From: Pseudomonadota bacterium
Lineage (GTDB): Bacteria; Pseudomonadota; Gammaproteobacteria; Pseudomonadales; Moraxellaceae
Reading direction: 5' to 3'
Length of the DNA: 42,603 nt
NCBI GenBank assembly: GCA_023393635.1
Contig: JAEWKT010000038.1
Coordinates: 1-42,603 of the forward strand
Positions 17,362-25,083 of this stretch are shown here, piece by piece. The position numbers and the translations under genes are program-made. The notes below the pieces were generated by a model. That model had not been told where the DNA came from. It made no database searches and saw only the letters and a list, made by a program, of their open reading frames with translations. Every line of letters begins with the position of its first letter. Position 1 is the stretch's first letter.

Positions 17362-17886
17362 ATGAGCTACAACAATATTCCCCCAGGCAAAGATGCACCA
17401 AATGATATTTATGTGGTCATTGAAATTCCGACCAATAATGATCCCATTAAATACGAAGTAGATAAAGATTCTGATGCTTTGTTTGTGGATCGCTTTATGG
17501 GTACGCCCATGTTTTATCCAGCAAACTATGGCTATATTCCAAATACCTTATCTGAAGATGGCGATGCATTAGATGTATTGGTAGTCACACCTTATCCAGT
17601 GATTGCAGGTTCTGTGATTCGCTGCCGTCCAGTGGGCATGCTCAGCATGGAAGATGAAAGTGGTCTTGATGCCAAGCTGATTGCTGTGCCGCATGACAAG
17701 CTGACACCAATGTATAAAGATGTGCAGGAATATACCGATTTGCCAGAATTATTGATTAAGCAAATTGAGCATTTCTTCACCCGTTATAAAGAACTTGAGC
17801 CAGGCAAGTGGGTCAAAATTACTGGCTGGGAAAATAGCGAAGCGGCAAAAAAAGAGATTTTAAAATCGATTGAAGCGGCTAAATAA
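17362..17886 (+). CDS. ppa: Inorganic pyrophosphatase, family I
   Basis: Ppa hydrolyses pyrophosphate to phosphate in the cytoplasm and so drives biosynthetic reactions forward. The 174-residue length matches the hexameric bacterial family I enzyme. The metal-binding signature appears as EDGDALDVLV at about residues 65-74, preceded by FYPANYGYIPNTL and followed by the Asp/Lys residues of AKLIAVPHDKL and FFTRYKELEPGKWVKITGW. It is a single-gene unit with a promoter-like TATAAT upstream and a strong terminator 35 bp after the stop. Identification is secure. Confidence 0.97.
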   Translation: MSYNNIPPGKDAPNDIYVVIEIPTNNDPIKYEVDKDSDALFVDRFMGTPMFYPANYGYIPNTLSEDGDALDVLVVTPYPVIAGSVIRCRPVGMLSMEDESGLDAKLIAVPHDKLTPMYKDVQEYTDLPELLIKQIEHFFTRYKELEPGKWVKITGWENSEAAKKEILKSIEAAK

Positions 17887-17921
17887 CAACGTTTAATTAG
17901 CAACGTTTTAGTGTGACATTG

Positions 17922-17948
17922 AATCCGCCGTATATTGGCGGATTTTTT
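17922..17948 (+). terminator. Rho-independent terminator of ppa
   Basis: A perfect 8-bp stem AATCCGCC / GGCGGATT (17922-17929, 17937-17944) with loop GTATATT is followed by a T run to 17948. Confidence 0.93.
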
Positions 17949-17995
17949 ATGCCTGAATCATTCAGTAGTAGGCTTAAAGGCAATTCACTAAAACA

Positions 17996-18014
17996 TTGCA
18001 CTGTCGTGGTGCAA
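17996..18014 (+). promoter_or_regulatory. NtrC-like enhancer site upstream of torF1
   Basis: TTGCAC-N7-GTGCAA is a perfect dyad (17996-18001 and 18009-18014) that also fits the NtrC consensus TGCACY-N5-RGTGCA. Its centre is about 127 bp upstream of the transcription start predicted from the -24/-12 element, the usual distance for an NtrC enhancer. The match is by eye; other activators with a GCAC dyad cannot be excluded. Confidence 0.72.
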
Positions 18015-18104
18015 ACAGAAAAAACTTTAATAATTATTATTAAACATTGTTAGTTTTTATAAAAATTTATATTTAATTTCAATGGCTTATTTTAAAAATA
18101 AAAC

Positions 18105-18121
18105 TTGGCACGCCAATTGTA
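18105..18121 (+). promoter_or_regulatory. Sigma-54 (-24/-12) promoter of torF1
   Basis: TTGGCACGCCAATTGTA agrees with the RpoN consensus YTGGCACGRNNNTTGCW at 15 of 17 positions, including the invariant GG; the -12 element reads TTGT rather than TTGC. Transcription should begin near 18132, giving a leader of about 49 bases to the ATG at 18181. This also rules out the longer reading-frame start at 18082, which would lie upstream of the transcript. Confidence 0.72.
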
Positions 18122-18180
18122 TTAATCAACATGACCGTATGGCCAGTTTAAAAATACTTTATTTTGGGGAGTGTCTACAA

Positions 18181-18927
18181 ATGAAAATCAGTTTAAATGT
18201 TGCTGTGGTTTCAATAGCGATGTTAGGTGCTGTCAATAGTGCCTCTGCTGCTGATGTCATCAATATTTCAGGTATTACGACTACAGGCGATGTGACAGTA
18301 GCAACAGATTATCGGTTTCGTGGTGTGTCGCAAACCAGTAATAACCCAGCCATTCAGGGGGGTATTAACTTTAACCATGACTCAGGTGTGTATTTAAGCT
18401 TGTGGGCTTCCAATGTGAGTTTTGCAGGGAGTATTGAAGGTGATGCAACCCTGGGTTTTGCCACTGCATTAAATGATGCAACCACGCTGGATGTTGGCTA
18501 TATTCGTTATGGATATGAAGGCAGTGGATCACCACAACCTGATTTTAATGAGTTTTTTGGCCAGTTAAGTTATTCAGGCTTGTTGATGGATGGGGATACT
18601 GTAACAGGTGGCGTGAATTATTCTCCAGATTACTTTGCGCAAACGGATAACTTTTGGTATATCAGTGGCAGTTACGCGGCACCGATTGCTGATACTGGCT
18701 TTGGCGTGGTGGCCAGCGTTGGCTACAATAAGTTTAAAGATGCAACTGCAATGGCAACAGCTGCGGGCGGTGATGGTGAAGACGACAGTTATATTGATTA
18801 TAAGCTGGGCACAACCTTTGGTGTACAGGGCCTGACTGCGGAATTGTCATGGATAGGCACGACGATTGATGGTGGTGCAAAAGATTATGACAATGGTGTG
18901 GTGTTGAGCTTAAGTAAGTCATTTTAA
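18181..18927 (+). CDS. TorF family putative outer-membrane porin 1
   Basis: This 248-residue protein has a Sec signal peptide (MKISLNVAVVSIAMLGAVNSASA, cleavage expected before AD) and then the TorF family start DVTVATDYRFRGVSQTSNNPAIQGG, followed by alternating amphipathic beta strands and a final Phe (SLSKSF), the C-terminal signature of outer-membrane beta-barrels. The family is annotated as a putative porin of unknown substrate. The start at 18181 has GGGGAG nine bases upstream (18166-18171) and is the first start behind the predicted sigma-54 promoter. It is paralogous to the porin at 21153. Its RpoN/NtrC-like control suggests a role in uptake of a nitrogenous compound under nitrogen limitation, which is inference. 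Confidence 0.92.
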   Translation: MKISLNVAVVSIAMLGAVNSASAADVINISGITTTGDVTVATDYRFRGVSQTSNNPAIQGGINFNHDSGVYLSLWASNVSFAGSIEGDATLGFATALNDATTLDVGYIRYGYEGSGSPQPDFNEFFGQLSYSGLLMDGDTVTGGVNYSPDYFAQTDNFWYISGSYAAPIADTGFGVVASVGYNKFKDATAMATAAGGDGEDDSYIDYKLGTTFGVQGLTAELSWIGTTIDGGAKDYDNGVVLSLSKSF

Positions 18928-18955
18928 TATTGCTTTAGCCAACTGTGTTTAAACC

Positions 18956-18985
18956 AAGCCCTAGTATTTTATGCCAGGGCTTTTT
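18956..18985 (+). terminator. Terminator after torF1
   Basis: AAGCCCT / AGGGCTT arms (18956-18962, 18976-18982) enclose a 13-base loop, followed by T to 18985. The large loop makes it weaker than the others, but the position just past the torF1 stop fits. Confidence 0.65.
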
Positions 18986-18992
18986 ATGATGT

Positions 18993-20468
18993 TTAGCCGC
19001 GATAGCTTAAGGCTTCAGTTAAATGGCTACTGCCTATCTGTTCCGCACCCGCTAGATCAGCAATGGTGCGTGCCACGCGCAGCACCCGATGATAAGCACG
19101 TGCAGATAAATTTAAGCGTTGCTGTGCCATGCTAATAATGCGTTGTTCAGGTTCACCCAAGCTTGCAAACTGATCGAGCAATTGCGGATTTAAAGCGGCA
19201 TTGGCCATGCCCTGGCGGCTAATTTGTTGCTTGCGTGCGGCAATGACTCGCTGCCGAATACTGGCTGAAGCTTCACCGCTTGCTTTGGACTGTAAATCCG
19301 TAGTGGGTAGCGCAGGCACGTCAATATGCAAATCAATCCGATCCATTAAAGGCCCTGATAAACGCCCACGATAGCGCGACACCATATCAGCAGTACACTT
19401 GCAACGATTGCTGTTATCAAAGGCATAACCACATGGGCAAGGGTTCATGGCTGCAATGAGTTGAAAGTTAGCGGGTAAGGTAATTTGGCGTGCTACACGT
19501 GAAATCACCACTTCTTTAGATTCCAGTGGCTGGCGTAATACTTCCAGCACTTTACGATCAAATTCGGGCAGTTCATCTAAAAATAACACGCCATGATGCG
19601 CCAAACTAATTTCACCAGGTCGTGGTTTTGAACCACCACCCACCAGTGCAGCGGCTGATGCCGTATGGTGCGGTGCACGAAACGGCCGTTCGCCAAACTG
19701 AATATGATGATTGGCAATAGAGTAAATGCTGGCCACTTCAAGGCTTTCGTCATCGGTTAAAGGCGGCAAAATACTGGGTAGGCGTGAAGCCAGCAATGTT
19801 TTGCCAGTGCCAGGTGAGCCTGAAAACAATAAGGAATGACCACCTGCTGCGGCAATTTCAAGTGCCCGCCGCGCACGATGCTGGCCTTTGACATCTGCCA
19901 TGTCCAGTAGGTTGAGTTGTTGTTTTATGGGCTCATGCTGTACGGCTGGCAATAATTCCACCTGCTGTAAATGCATACAAATTTGTTTTAAGGTCTGGGC
20001 GGCAAATACTTGCACATTGGGTATTCGTGCGGCTTCAATGCCATTATCTTTTGGCACCAATAAGGTGCGTTTGGCCAAATGACTGGCACGCGCCACAGCC
20101 ATCACGCCTGAAATTGAGCGTAAATCACCATTTAACGCCAACTCCCCAACAAATTCTTTATCCAGTAATGTGCTGGCATCTAACTGGCCACTTGCCGCCA
20201 AAATGCCCAAAGCAATAGGTAAATCAAGTCGCGCACCATCTTTGGGTAAGTCGGCAGGGGCTAAGTTAATGGTGAGGCGTCTGTTTGGAAACTCAAAGCC
20301 ACTGTTAATAATGGCGGAGCGTACCCGATCCTTACTTTCTCTCACGGCTGCTTCTGGTAAACCGACTATGGTGAGTGCAGGCAAACCCTGACTTAAATGA
20401 ACTTCAACCTGAATTTCGGGTGCCTGTAAACCCAGTGCTGCCCGCGATGTGACAATAGCAAATGACAT
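18993..20468 (-). CDS. comM: YifB/ComM family Mg-chelatase-like AAA+ ATPase
   Basis: ComM is a hexameric AAA+ helicase that promotes branch migration during natural transformation. The 491-residue protein has the N-terminal ChlI-like domain (LPALTIVGLPEAAVRESKDRVRSAI), the Walker A motif GSPGTGKT at about residue 218, the Walker B/helix region GVLFLDELPEFDR, a Cys cluster NPCPCGYAFDNSNRCKC of the type that binds zinc, and the C-terminal lid with LSARAYHRVLRVARTIADL. The start ATG at 20468 is preceded by an AGG element. ubiK lies 64 bp upstream on the same strand, so the two form a probable ubiK-comM operon, an arrangement known in Acinetobacter. It suggests the organism is naturally competent. 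Confidence 0.95.
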   Translation of the reverse strand: MSFAIVTSRAALGLQAPEIQVEVHLSQGLPALTIVGLPEAAVRESKDRVRSAIINSGFEFPNRRLTINLAPADLPKDGARLDLPIALGILAASGQLDASTLLDKEFVGELALNGDLRSISGVMAVARASHLAKRTLLVPKDNGIEAARIPNVQVFAAQTLKQICMHLQQVELLPAVQHEPIKQQLNLLDMADVKGQHRARRALEIAAAGGHSLLFSGSPGTGKTLLASRLPSILPPLTDDESLEVASIYSIANHHIQFGERPFRAPHHTASAAALVGGGSKPRPGEISLAHHGVLFLDELPEFDRKVLEVLRQPLESKEVVISRVARQITLPANFQLIAAMNPCPCGYAFDNSNRCKCTADMVSRYRGRLSGPLMDRIDLHIDVPALPTTDLQSKASGEASASIRQRVIAARKQQISRQGMANAALNPQLLDQFASLGEPEQRIISMAQQRLNLSARAYHRVLRVARTIADLAGAEQIGSSHLTEALSYRG

Positions 20469-20532
20469 AAGAAACCTGATTTGTTGTTTTATTAATTTAA
20501 AATTATCGATTCATCAAAGAGTTAAGGTTTAA

Positions 20533-20784
20533 CTATTCAGCAGTATTACGGCTGGTGTCTAATGTAGCAAGTTGCTGGTTAAGCTGCTCAATTTGTTGCA
20601 ATAATACTTTAATGTCTTGCTGTGCCGTGTGTAATTGAGTTTGCTGACGCTGTAATTCATCTTGGCTGACTAGCTCCATGCGCTCAACCATGTCTGCCAA
20701 TACAGCCCGCACATTTTTTTCTAAATCTGCTTTAGGGGTTTTAAGCTGTTCCATAATGGCTTGTAATAATTGGTCGATCATCAT
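20533..20784 (-). CDS. ubiK: Ubiquinone biosynthesis accessory factor UbiK
   Basis: This 83-residue protein matches the UbiK/YqiC family: an N-terminal amphipathic helix (MIDQLLQAIMEQLKTPKADLEKNVRAVLADMVERMELVS) followed by a C-terminal coiled coil rich in Gln and Leu (LLQQIEQLNQQLATLD). UbiK partners UbiJ in the soluble complex that hydroxylates ubiquinone precursors and can bring membranes together in vitro. It is short, has no catalytic residues and lies 64 bp upstream of comM on the same strand. A double Met start (20784, 20781) leaves one-residue ambiguity. Confidence 0.9.
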   Translation of the reverse strand: MMIDQLLQAIMEQLKTPKADLEKNVRAVLADMVERMELVSQDELQRQQTQLHTAQQDIKVLLQQIEQLNQQLATLDTSRNTAE

Positions 20785-21152
20785 GATTTAAACCTCAGTG
20801 TGCATATAAATAAAAGAGACGTTGTATTGTAACTGTCATATTGTAGCCACCATTTAAGCAAACCCCTAATTAAACAAAGGTGTCAACTACTGGGCTGTTG
20901 AATATTTGCGCATAATACTGGAGAAATTGAGCAAGATTAAACACCGCAAGCCTATTTTCTTGTAGTATTTAGATACAACTTAACAAGAACTGGTGCAATG
21001 CTAATCAGCCACTAAATTAAGGTTAGTTCATATTTTTAAGCGACTCAACTGCAAAAAAACAGCACAATGTCTAAAAGATTAATCAGTACATGAGTTGTTT
21101 AAAACACAGTTTATATGATGCTTTAACATATTGTTTTAAATAGGAAAATCAG
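20785..21152. other. Divergent intergenic region between ubiK and torF2
   Basis: This 368-bp stretch has no gene. It must hold the ubiK promoter (minus strand) and the torF2 promoter. Unlike torF1, no convincing -24/-12 element was found here; a lone NtrC-like half site (GGTGCAA at 20992-20998) is present. The torF2 ribosome binding site is AGGAAA at about 21142. Confidence 0.5.
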
Positions 21153-21935
21153 ATGAATTATTTTGGCGTTACAGTACTGGCGATAGCATCAATCATGCTG
21201 GTACCCATGGCTCAAGCAACAGATGTCCTTACCATCCCTGGCGTGACTACCACAGGTCAATTGACTTTATCGACTGATTATCGTTTTCGTGGGGTTTCTA
21301 AAACCAGCAATAATCCAGCGATTCAAGGGGCATTAAGTTTTAGCCATGAGTCGGGTGCTTATGCCAGTGCATGGGGCTCTAACATAGAAGGCAGTAGCAC
21401 AGCAGAAATAGATGCCATGCTTGGTTATGCCAGTCGTTTAAGCATCCTGCCTTCGTTGCAAACCACCCTGGATGTGGGTTACATCCGTTATATTTATGCA
21501 GGTTCTGGTAACTCAGCACCGAATATCAATCAACCTGATTTTAATGAATTGTTTGCCAAGTTAGGCTTTACAGGTGCGGCACTGCCCAATGATCAGTTGG
21601 TAACAGGTGTGAATTATTCAAATAACTATAATAATCACTCTGATGATTTTTGGTATGTAAGTGCCAATTACAGTGTGCCTATTAAAACAACTGGTTATGG
21701 CATTGTGGCAGGTTTAGGCTATAACCTGTTTTCCAGCGCCAGCATGCTTAACCGTGCCATTGCTTACAACGGCAATAATGATGATTACGCTGACTATAAA
21801 CTCGGCACGACTTTTGGCGTGCAAGGTTTAACCACTGAATTGGCGTGGGTTGGCAATAGCTTAAAAGCAGCAAAGTGTGATGATGGTAAAACCTGCAAAA
21901 ACGCGCTGCAATTGAGCATTAGTAAAGCTTTCTAG
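21153..21935 (+). CDS. TorF family putative outer-membrane porin 2
   Basis: This 260-residue paralogue of the porin at 18181 has a signal peptide (MNYFGVTVLAIASIMLVPMAQA) and the same mature start (LTLSTDYRFRGVSKTSNNPAIQG), beta-strand pattern and C-terminal aromatic residue (SISKAF). It shares long blocks with the first copy, including LDVGYIRYIYAGSG, PDFNE and YKLGTTFGVQGLT. An extra Cys pair near the C-terminus (AKCDDGKTCKN) is not in the first copy and could form a disulfide in an extracellular loop or periplasmic turn. It is 75 bp from the sigma-54 element of glnK. Substrate unknown; the neighbourhood suggests a nitrogen-related solute. Confidence 0.9.
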   Translation: MNYFGVTVLAIASIMLVPMAQATDVLTIPGVTTTGQLTLSTDYRFRGVSKTSNNPAIQGALSFSHESGAYASAWGSNIEGSSTAEIDAMLGYASRLSILPSLQTTLDVGYIRYIYAGSGNSAPNINQPDFNELFAKLGFTGAALPNDQLVTGVNYSNNYNNHSDDFWYVSANYSVPIKTTGYGIVAGLGYNLFSSASMLNRAIAYNGNNDDYADYKLGTTFGVQGLTTELAWVGNSLKAAKCDDGKTCKNALQLSISKAF

Positions 21936-22010
21936 GTACAAATAACGGTCTAAATACGTTATAAAGAGGGATAGTCCAACAGCCTGTCAGGGTGATTTTT
22001 CCAGAGGTTG

Positions 22011-22027
22011 TTGGCACGGTTATTGAA
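22011..22027 (+). promoter_or_regulatory. Sigma-54 (-24/-12) promoter of glnK-amtB
   Basis: TTGGCACGGTTATTGAA matches YTGGCACGRNNNTTGCW at all positions but one (A for C in the -12 GC). Transcription should begin near 22038, about 29 bases before the glnK ATG at 22067. The reading frame could start earlier at 21992, but that codon would precede the transcript. No clear NtrC dyad was seen in the 75 bp between torF2 and the promoter; the enhancer may lie inside torF2. Confidence 0.8.
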
Positions 22028-22066
22028 CATATATTTTTACTGCTTATTTATTTGAGGTGTTTTGAG

Positions 22067-22405
22067 ATGAAGCTTGTAACCGCTGTCGTTAAACCTTTTA
22101 AACTGGATGATGTGCGTGAAGCATTGTCTGATATAGGCGTACAAGGCATTACAGTCACAGAGGTTAAAGGGTTTGGTCGTCAAAAAGGGCATACTGAACT
22201 GTATCGTGGTGCCGAATATGTAGTGGATTTTTTGCCCAAAGTGAAAATTGAAATTGCAGTACGTGATGATATGGTGGATGTGGTGATTGAAGCCATTACG
22301 CGTGTGGCCAGCACTGGCAAAATTGGTGATGGTAAGATTTTTGTGAGTAACCTTGAACAAGTGATTCGTATCCGTACGGGCGAAACAGGGCCAGACGCTG
22401 TTTAA
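22067..22405 (+). CDS. glnK: Nitrogen regulatory PII protein
   Basis: PII trimers sense 2-oxoglutarate, ATP/ADP and, by uridylylation, glutamine status, and regulate NtrB, glutamine synthetase adenylylation and AmtB. The 112-residue length is exact for the family. The T-loop HTELYRGAEYVVDFLPK carries the uridylylated Tyr51; the C-terminal signature is TGKIGDGKIFVSNLEQVIRIRTGE. Linkage to amtB marks it as GlnK by operon context. The ATG at 22067 has GAGG nine bases upstream and lies just after a sigma-54 promoter. It is followed by amtB after 76 bp. Confidence 0.96.
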   Translation: MKLVTAVVKPFKLDDVREALSDIGVQGITVTEVKGFGRQKGHTELYRGAEYVVDFLPKVKIEIAVRDDMVDVVIEAITRVASTGKIGDGKIFVSNLEQVIRIRTGETGPDAV

Positions 22406-22481
22406 CTAGCTGGTGTTTGAATAGCTGGCATGTTCCTTGCTTCATTCAGGATAAGCATACATCCTGTTTGAGGAAGGTACG

Positions 22482-23954
22482 ATGAAGCACTGGTTGAAAT
22501 CTTGGTTATTGCTCATTAGTTTATTGAGCTGTTTTTTAAACGCTGCACCGCTTTGGGCAGCGTCATCCATCACACCACAATTGCCTGCTGTACCACAAGC
22601 AATTCTCGCCAATAGTTCTGTAACCGATACTACCGTGACCATGGATGCCCCTCATGATGAGGCATCCATGTTGTCTTCTGCTACGCCTGTGGTAATGCCA
22701 GCATTGACTGCTAGCCCTGTCGATTCTGCCACTGTACAGGCACCGATGACGCCGCAAGCCAATAGTGGTGATACCGCATGGATACTCATGTCCAGTGCGC
22801 TTGTATTATTGATGACGATTCCAGGCCTGGCCTTGTTTTATAGCGGTATGGTACGCAAGAAAAATGCCTTAAGTACCATGATGTATAGCTTTTCAGCCGT
22901 GCTGGTGGTGAGTTTACTGTGGGTGATTTTAGGCTATTCACTGGCTTTTAGCGAAGGCAATTTATTTATTGGTGGCTTGAGTAAAGCTATGCTGCTCAAT
23001 GTGTCTTTGGAGACCTTAAGCGGTAGTATCCCTGAAAGTTTATTGATCATGTTTCAAATGACCTTTGCCATTATTACTGTGGCGATTATAAGCGGTGCAT
23101 TTGTAGAACGCATGAAATATGCTGCCTTTATGCTGTTTATTGCGTTATGGGTGCTGGTGGTATATGCGCCGATTACGCACTGGGTATGGGGCGGTGGTTT
23201 TTTAGGCTCGGCAGGCGCACTTGATTTTGCAGGCGGCACAGTGGTGCATATTAACTCGGGTATTGCAGGTTTGGTTGCTGCTTATGTAGTCGGCAAGCGC
23301 GTTGGTTTTGGCCGTGAGCATTTGGCACCGCATAATCTGGTATTGACCGTAATTGGTGCCAGCTTATTATGGGTTGGCTGGTTTGGCTTTAATGGCGGCA
23401 GTGCCCTAGCTGCCAATGGTTCGGCCACCATGGCTATCTTGGTGACTCAAGTGGCAGCAGCAGCGGCGGCGTTGGCCTGGTTAGCTGCCGAACGTATTGC
23501 CCGTGGTAAGGCCTCGGTATTGGGCGGTGCATCAGGTGCAGTGGCTGGCTTGGTTGTCATTACGCCAGCCGCAGGGTTTGTGAGCGTTGGCGGCGCACTA
23601 ATGATGGGCATCATTGGTGGTGTGGTGTGTTTTTGGGGCATTACGGTACTCAAGCGCTTTTTAAAAGCTGATGACAGCCTGGATGCCTTTGGTTTGCATG
23701 GTGTAGGCGGTATTGTGGGTGCGTTACTCACAGCAGTATTTGCTAGCCCCATGATTATGGGGGAACAATTTCCCAGCAGCATGTGGCATCAGCTTTTAGT
23801 CCAGGCTGAAGGTGTACTGGCTGTACTTGTTTATAGCGGTGTCATGACCTTTATTTTACTCAAAGTAGTTGATGTCATGGTGGGCTTACGTGTGCAAGAG
23901 GAGCAAGAGCGTGAAGGCCTGGATCTTAGTCAGCATGGTGAGCGCATTGAGTAG
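22482..23954 (+). CDS. amtB: Ammonium transporter
   Basis: AmtB forms an inner-membrane trimer that moves ammonium and is blocked by GlnK when nitrogen is ample. The 490-residue protein has a signal peptide (MKHWLKSWLLLISLLSCFLNAAPLWA) and an unusually long periplasmic N-terminal segment rich in Thr, Pro, Ala and Ser (about residues 27-95) before the eleven-helix core. The pore twin His are seen in GGTVVHINSG and in AFGLHGVGG. The core also has PGLALFYSGMVRKKN and GAFVERMKYAAF. The start has GAGGAAGG just upstream. It is the last gene of the sigma-54-type operon with glnK. Confidence 0.95.
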   Translation: MKHWLKSWLLLISLLSCFLNAAPLWAASSITPQLPAVPQAILANSSVTDTTVTMDAPHDEASMLSSATPVVMPALTASPVDSATVQAPMTPQANSGDTAWILMSSALVLLMTIPGLALFYSGMVRKKNALSTMMYSFSAVLVVSLLWVILGYSLAFSEGNLFIGGLSKAMLLNVSLETLSGSIPESLLIMFQMTFAIITVAIISGAFVERMKYAAFMLFIALWVLVVYAPITHWVWGGGFLGSAGALDFAGGTVVHINSGIAGLVAAYVVGKRVGFGREHLAPHNLVLTVIGASLLWVGWFGFNGGSALAANGSATMAILVTQVAAAAAALAWLAAERIARGKASVLGGASGAVAGLVVITPAAGFVSVGGALMMGIIGGVVCFWGITVLKRFLKADDSLDAFGLHGVGGIVGALLTAVFASPMIMGEQFPSSMWHQLLVQAEGVLAVLVYSGVMTFILLKVVDVMVGLRVQEEQEREGLDLSQHGERIE

Positions 23955-24004
23955 TGCGATTGAGGTGTGATATCAAACAGCAATTTGAGTTTGTTGGTTG
24001 AACC

Positions 24005-24427
24005 CTATTCCAGTTTATGTAAATGGGCATAACATACAGGTGAGCTTGCATCATTAAAACGGTCAAGCTCATCTTCTAAAAACTCAGCCAGCATTTTGGC
24101 ATAATTCGGCAAGATAGAAGTTTTAACATACAGCAAGCTTAAGTTTGCTGTACGCGCCATATCTAATAACGGCATCCAGTATTCAGGATGCGCAATTAAT
24201 TCTTGCCGATAACGCGTATAAAATTCCTGTTGTTGTTTTTCTATTGATAAATGCGGCGCTTGCTGTTGATACCATTGGCAAAGTGCAGCAGATGGCGCAA
24301 GTTCCTGACACCACTGATCTATGGGCAAGGCGGCTTGATCAAGGCCCTGTGGCCAGCAACGTTCTACTAAAATACGTATTTCATCTGGATGGCTGGTCAT
24401 GTTATCCAAAGGCTTATCATCAATCAT
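24005..24427 (-). CDS. DUF488 family protein
   Basis: This 140-residue soluble protein matches the DUF488 family (YeaO-like). It has the block EIRILVERCWPQGLDQ (usual form R-x-L-V-D-R-x-W-P-R-G), then IDQWCQELAPSAALCQWY and a helical middle, and a final strand LSLLYVKTSILPNYAKMLAEFLEDEL. Two residues of the signature differ from the common form (Cys for the hydrophobic or Leu before WP, Gln for Arg). Family function is unknown. The start ATG at 24427 is preceded by AGGA on the minus strand. It is divergent from nrdR. Confidence 0.8.
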   Translation of the reverse strand: MIDDKPLDNMTSHPDEIRILVERCWPQGLDQAALPIDQWCQELAPSAALCQWYQQQAPHLSIEKQQQEFYTRYRQELIAHPEYWMPLLDMARTANLSLLYVKTSILPNYAKMLAEFLEDELDRFNDASSPVCYAHLHKLE

Positions 24428-24537
24428 GCTGCGTTATCCTGTCTCAATGCGTGGTCTTAATGCACGATGTACCGCTACTTATTTTATAGCCGCTTTTTTG
24501 CTACACTGGCATATCATTTTTATTAAAATCTGCGTTC

Positions 24538-25083
24538 ATGCACTGCCCATTTTGTAATGCCCCTGATAGTAAAGTCATTGATTCACGTTTGGCTGCCGAA
24601 GGTCGGCAAATTCGTCGTCGTCGGGAATGTGTTGCGTGTGCAGAGCGTTTTACTACCTTTGAGTCCTATGACGTGGTGATGCCTCGGGTGATTAAATCTA
24701 ATCGCCGCAATGAGCCGTTTAATGAAGACAAACTACGCAAATCTTTAGAGCTGGCCTTACAAAAACGGCCAGTGAGTCAGGACAAAATAGAGGCCACCCT
24801 GCTGGATATTGGCCAGCATTTACGCCGTCTGGGTGAGCGTGACGTCACCACGCGCAAGATTGGCGAAATTGTCATGCAGGCACTGTATGAACTGGATCAT
24901 GTGGCTTATGTGCGTTTTGCCTCGGTATATCGTGATTTTCAGGATGTCGATGCGTTTAAGCGCGAAATAGAACAAATGGCCAAAGAAGGCTCCAATAGTA
25001 TAGATATCACAGACGCAGACAGTGCCAAAACTGCACATGCGATGTTAGATAAAAACTTGCTTGATAAAAAAACTCATGACTGA
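24538..25083 (+). CDS. nrdR: Transcriptional repressor NrdR
   Basis: NrdR senses ATP/dATP and represses ribonucleotide reductase genes through NrdR boxes. The protein has the N-terminal zinc ribbon CPFC at residues 3-6 with C-V-A-C at about 31-34, followed by the ATP-cone KSNRRNEPFNEDKLRKSLELALQKRPVS and VAYVRFASVYRDFQDVDAF. The usual length is about 150 residues; this one is 181 and ends with a polar tail DADSAKTAHAMLDKNLLDKKTHD, probably disordered. ribD starts 8 bases before the nrdR stop, so the two are translationally coupled, the usual nrdR-ribD pairing. Confidence 0.95.
   Translation: MHCPFCNAPDSKVIDSRLAAEGRQIRRRRECVACAERFTTFESYDVVMPRVIKSNRRNEPFNEDKLRKSLELALQKRPVSQDKIEATLLDIGQHLRRLGERDVTTRKIGEIVMQALYELDHVAYVRFASVYRDFQDVDAFKREIEQMAKEGSNSIDITDADSAKTAHAMLDKNLLDKKTHD

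Noticed and set aside
18082..18180. Longer start for torF1
   Set aside because: It would add 33 residues before a clear signal peptide and begins upstream of the predicted transcription start.
20785..21152. Sigma-54 promoter for torF2
   Set aside because: No GG and GC pair at the required 10-base spacing with adequate flanks was found; only an isolated GGTGCAA half site.
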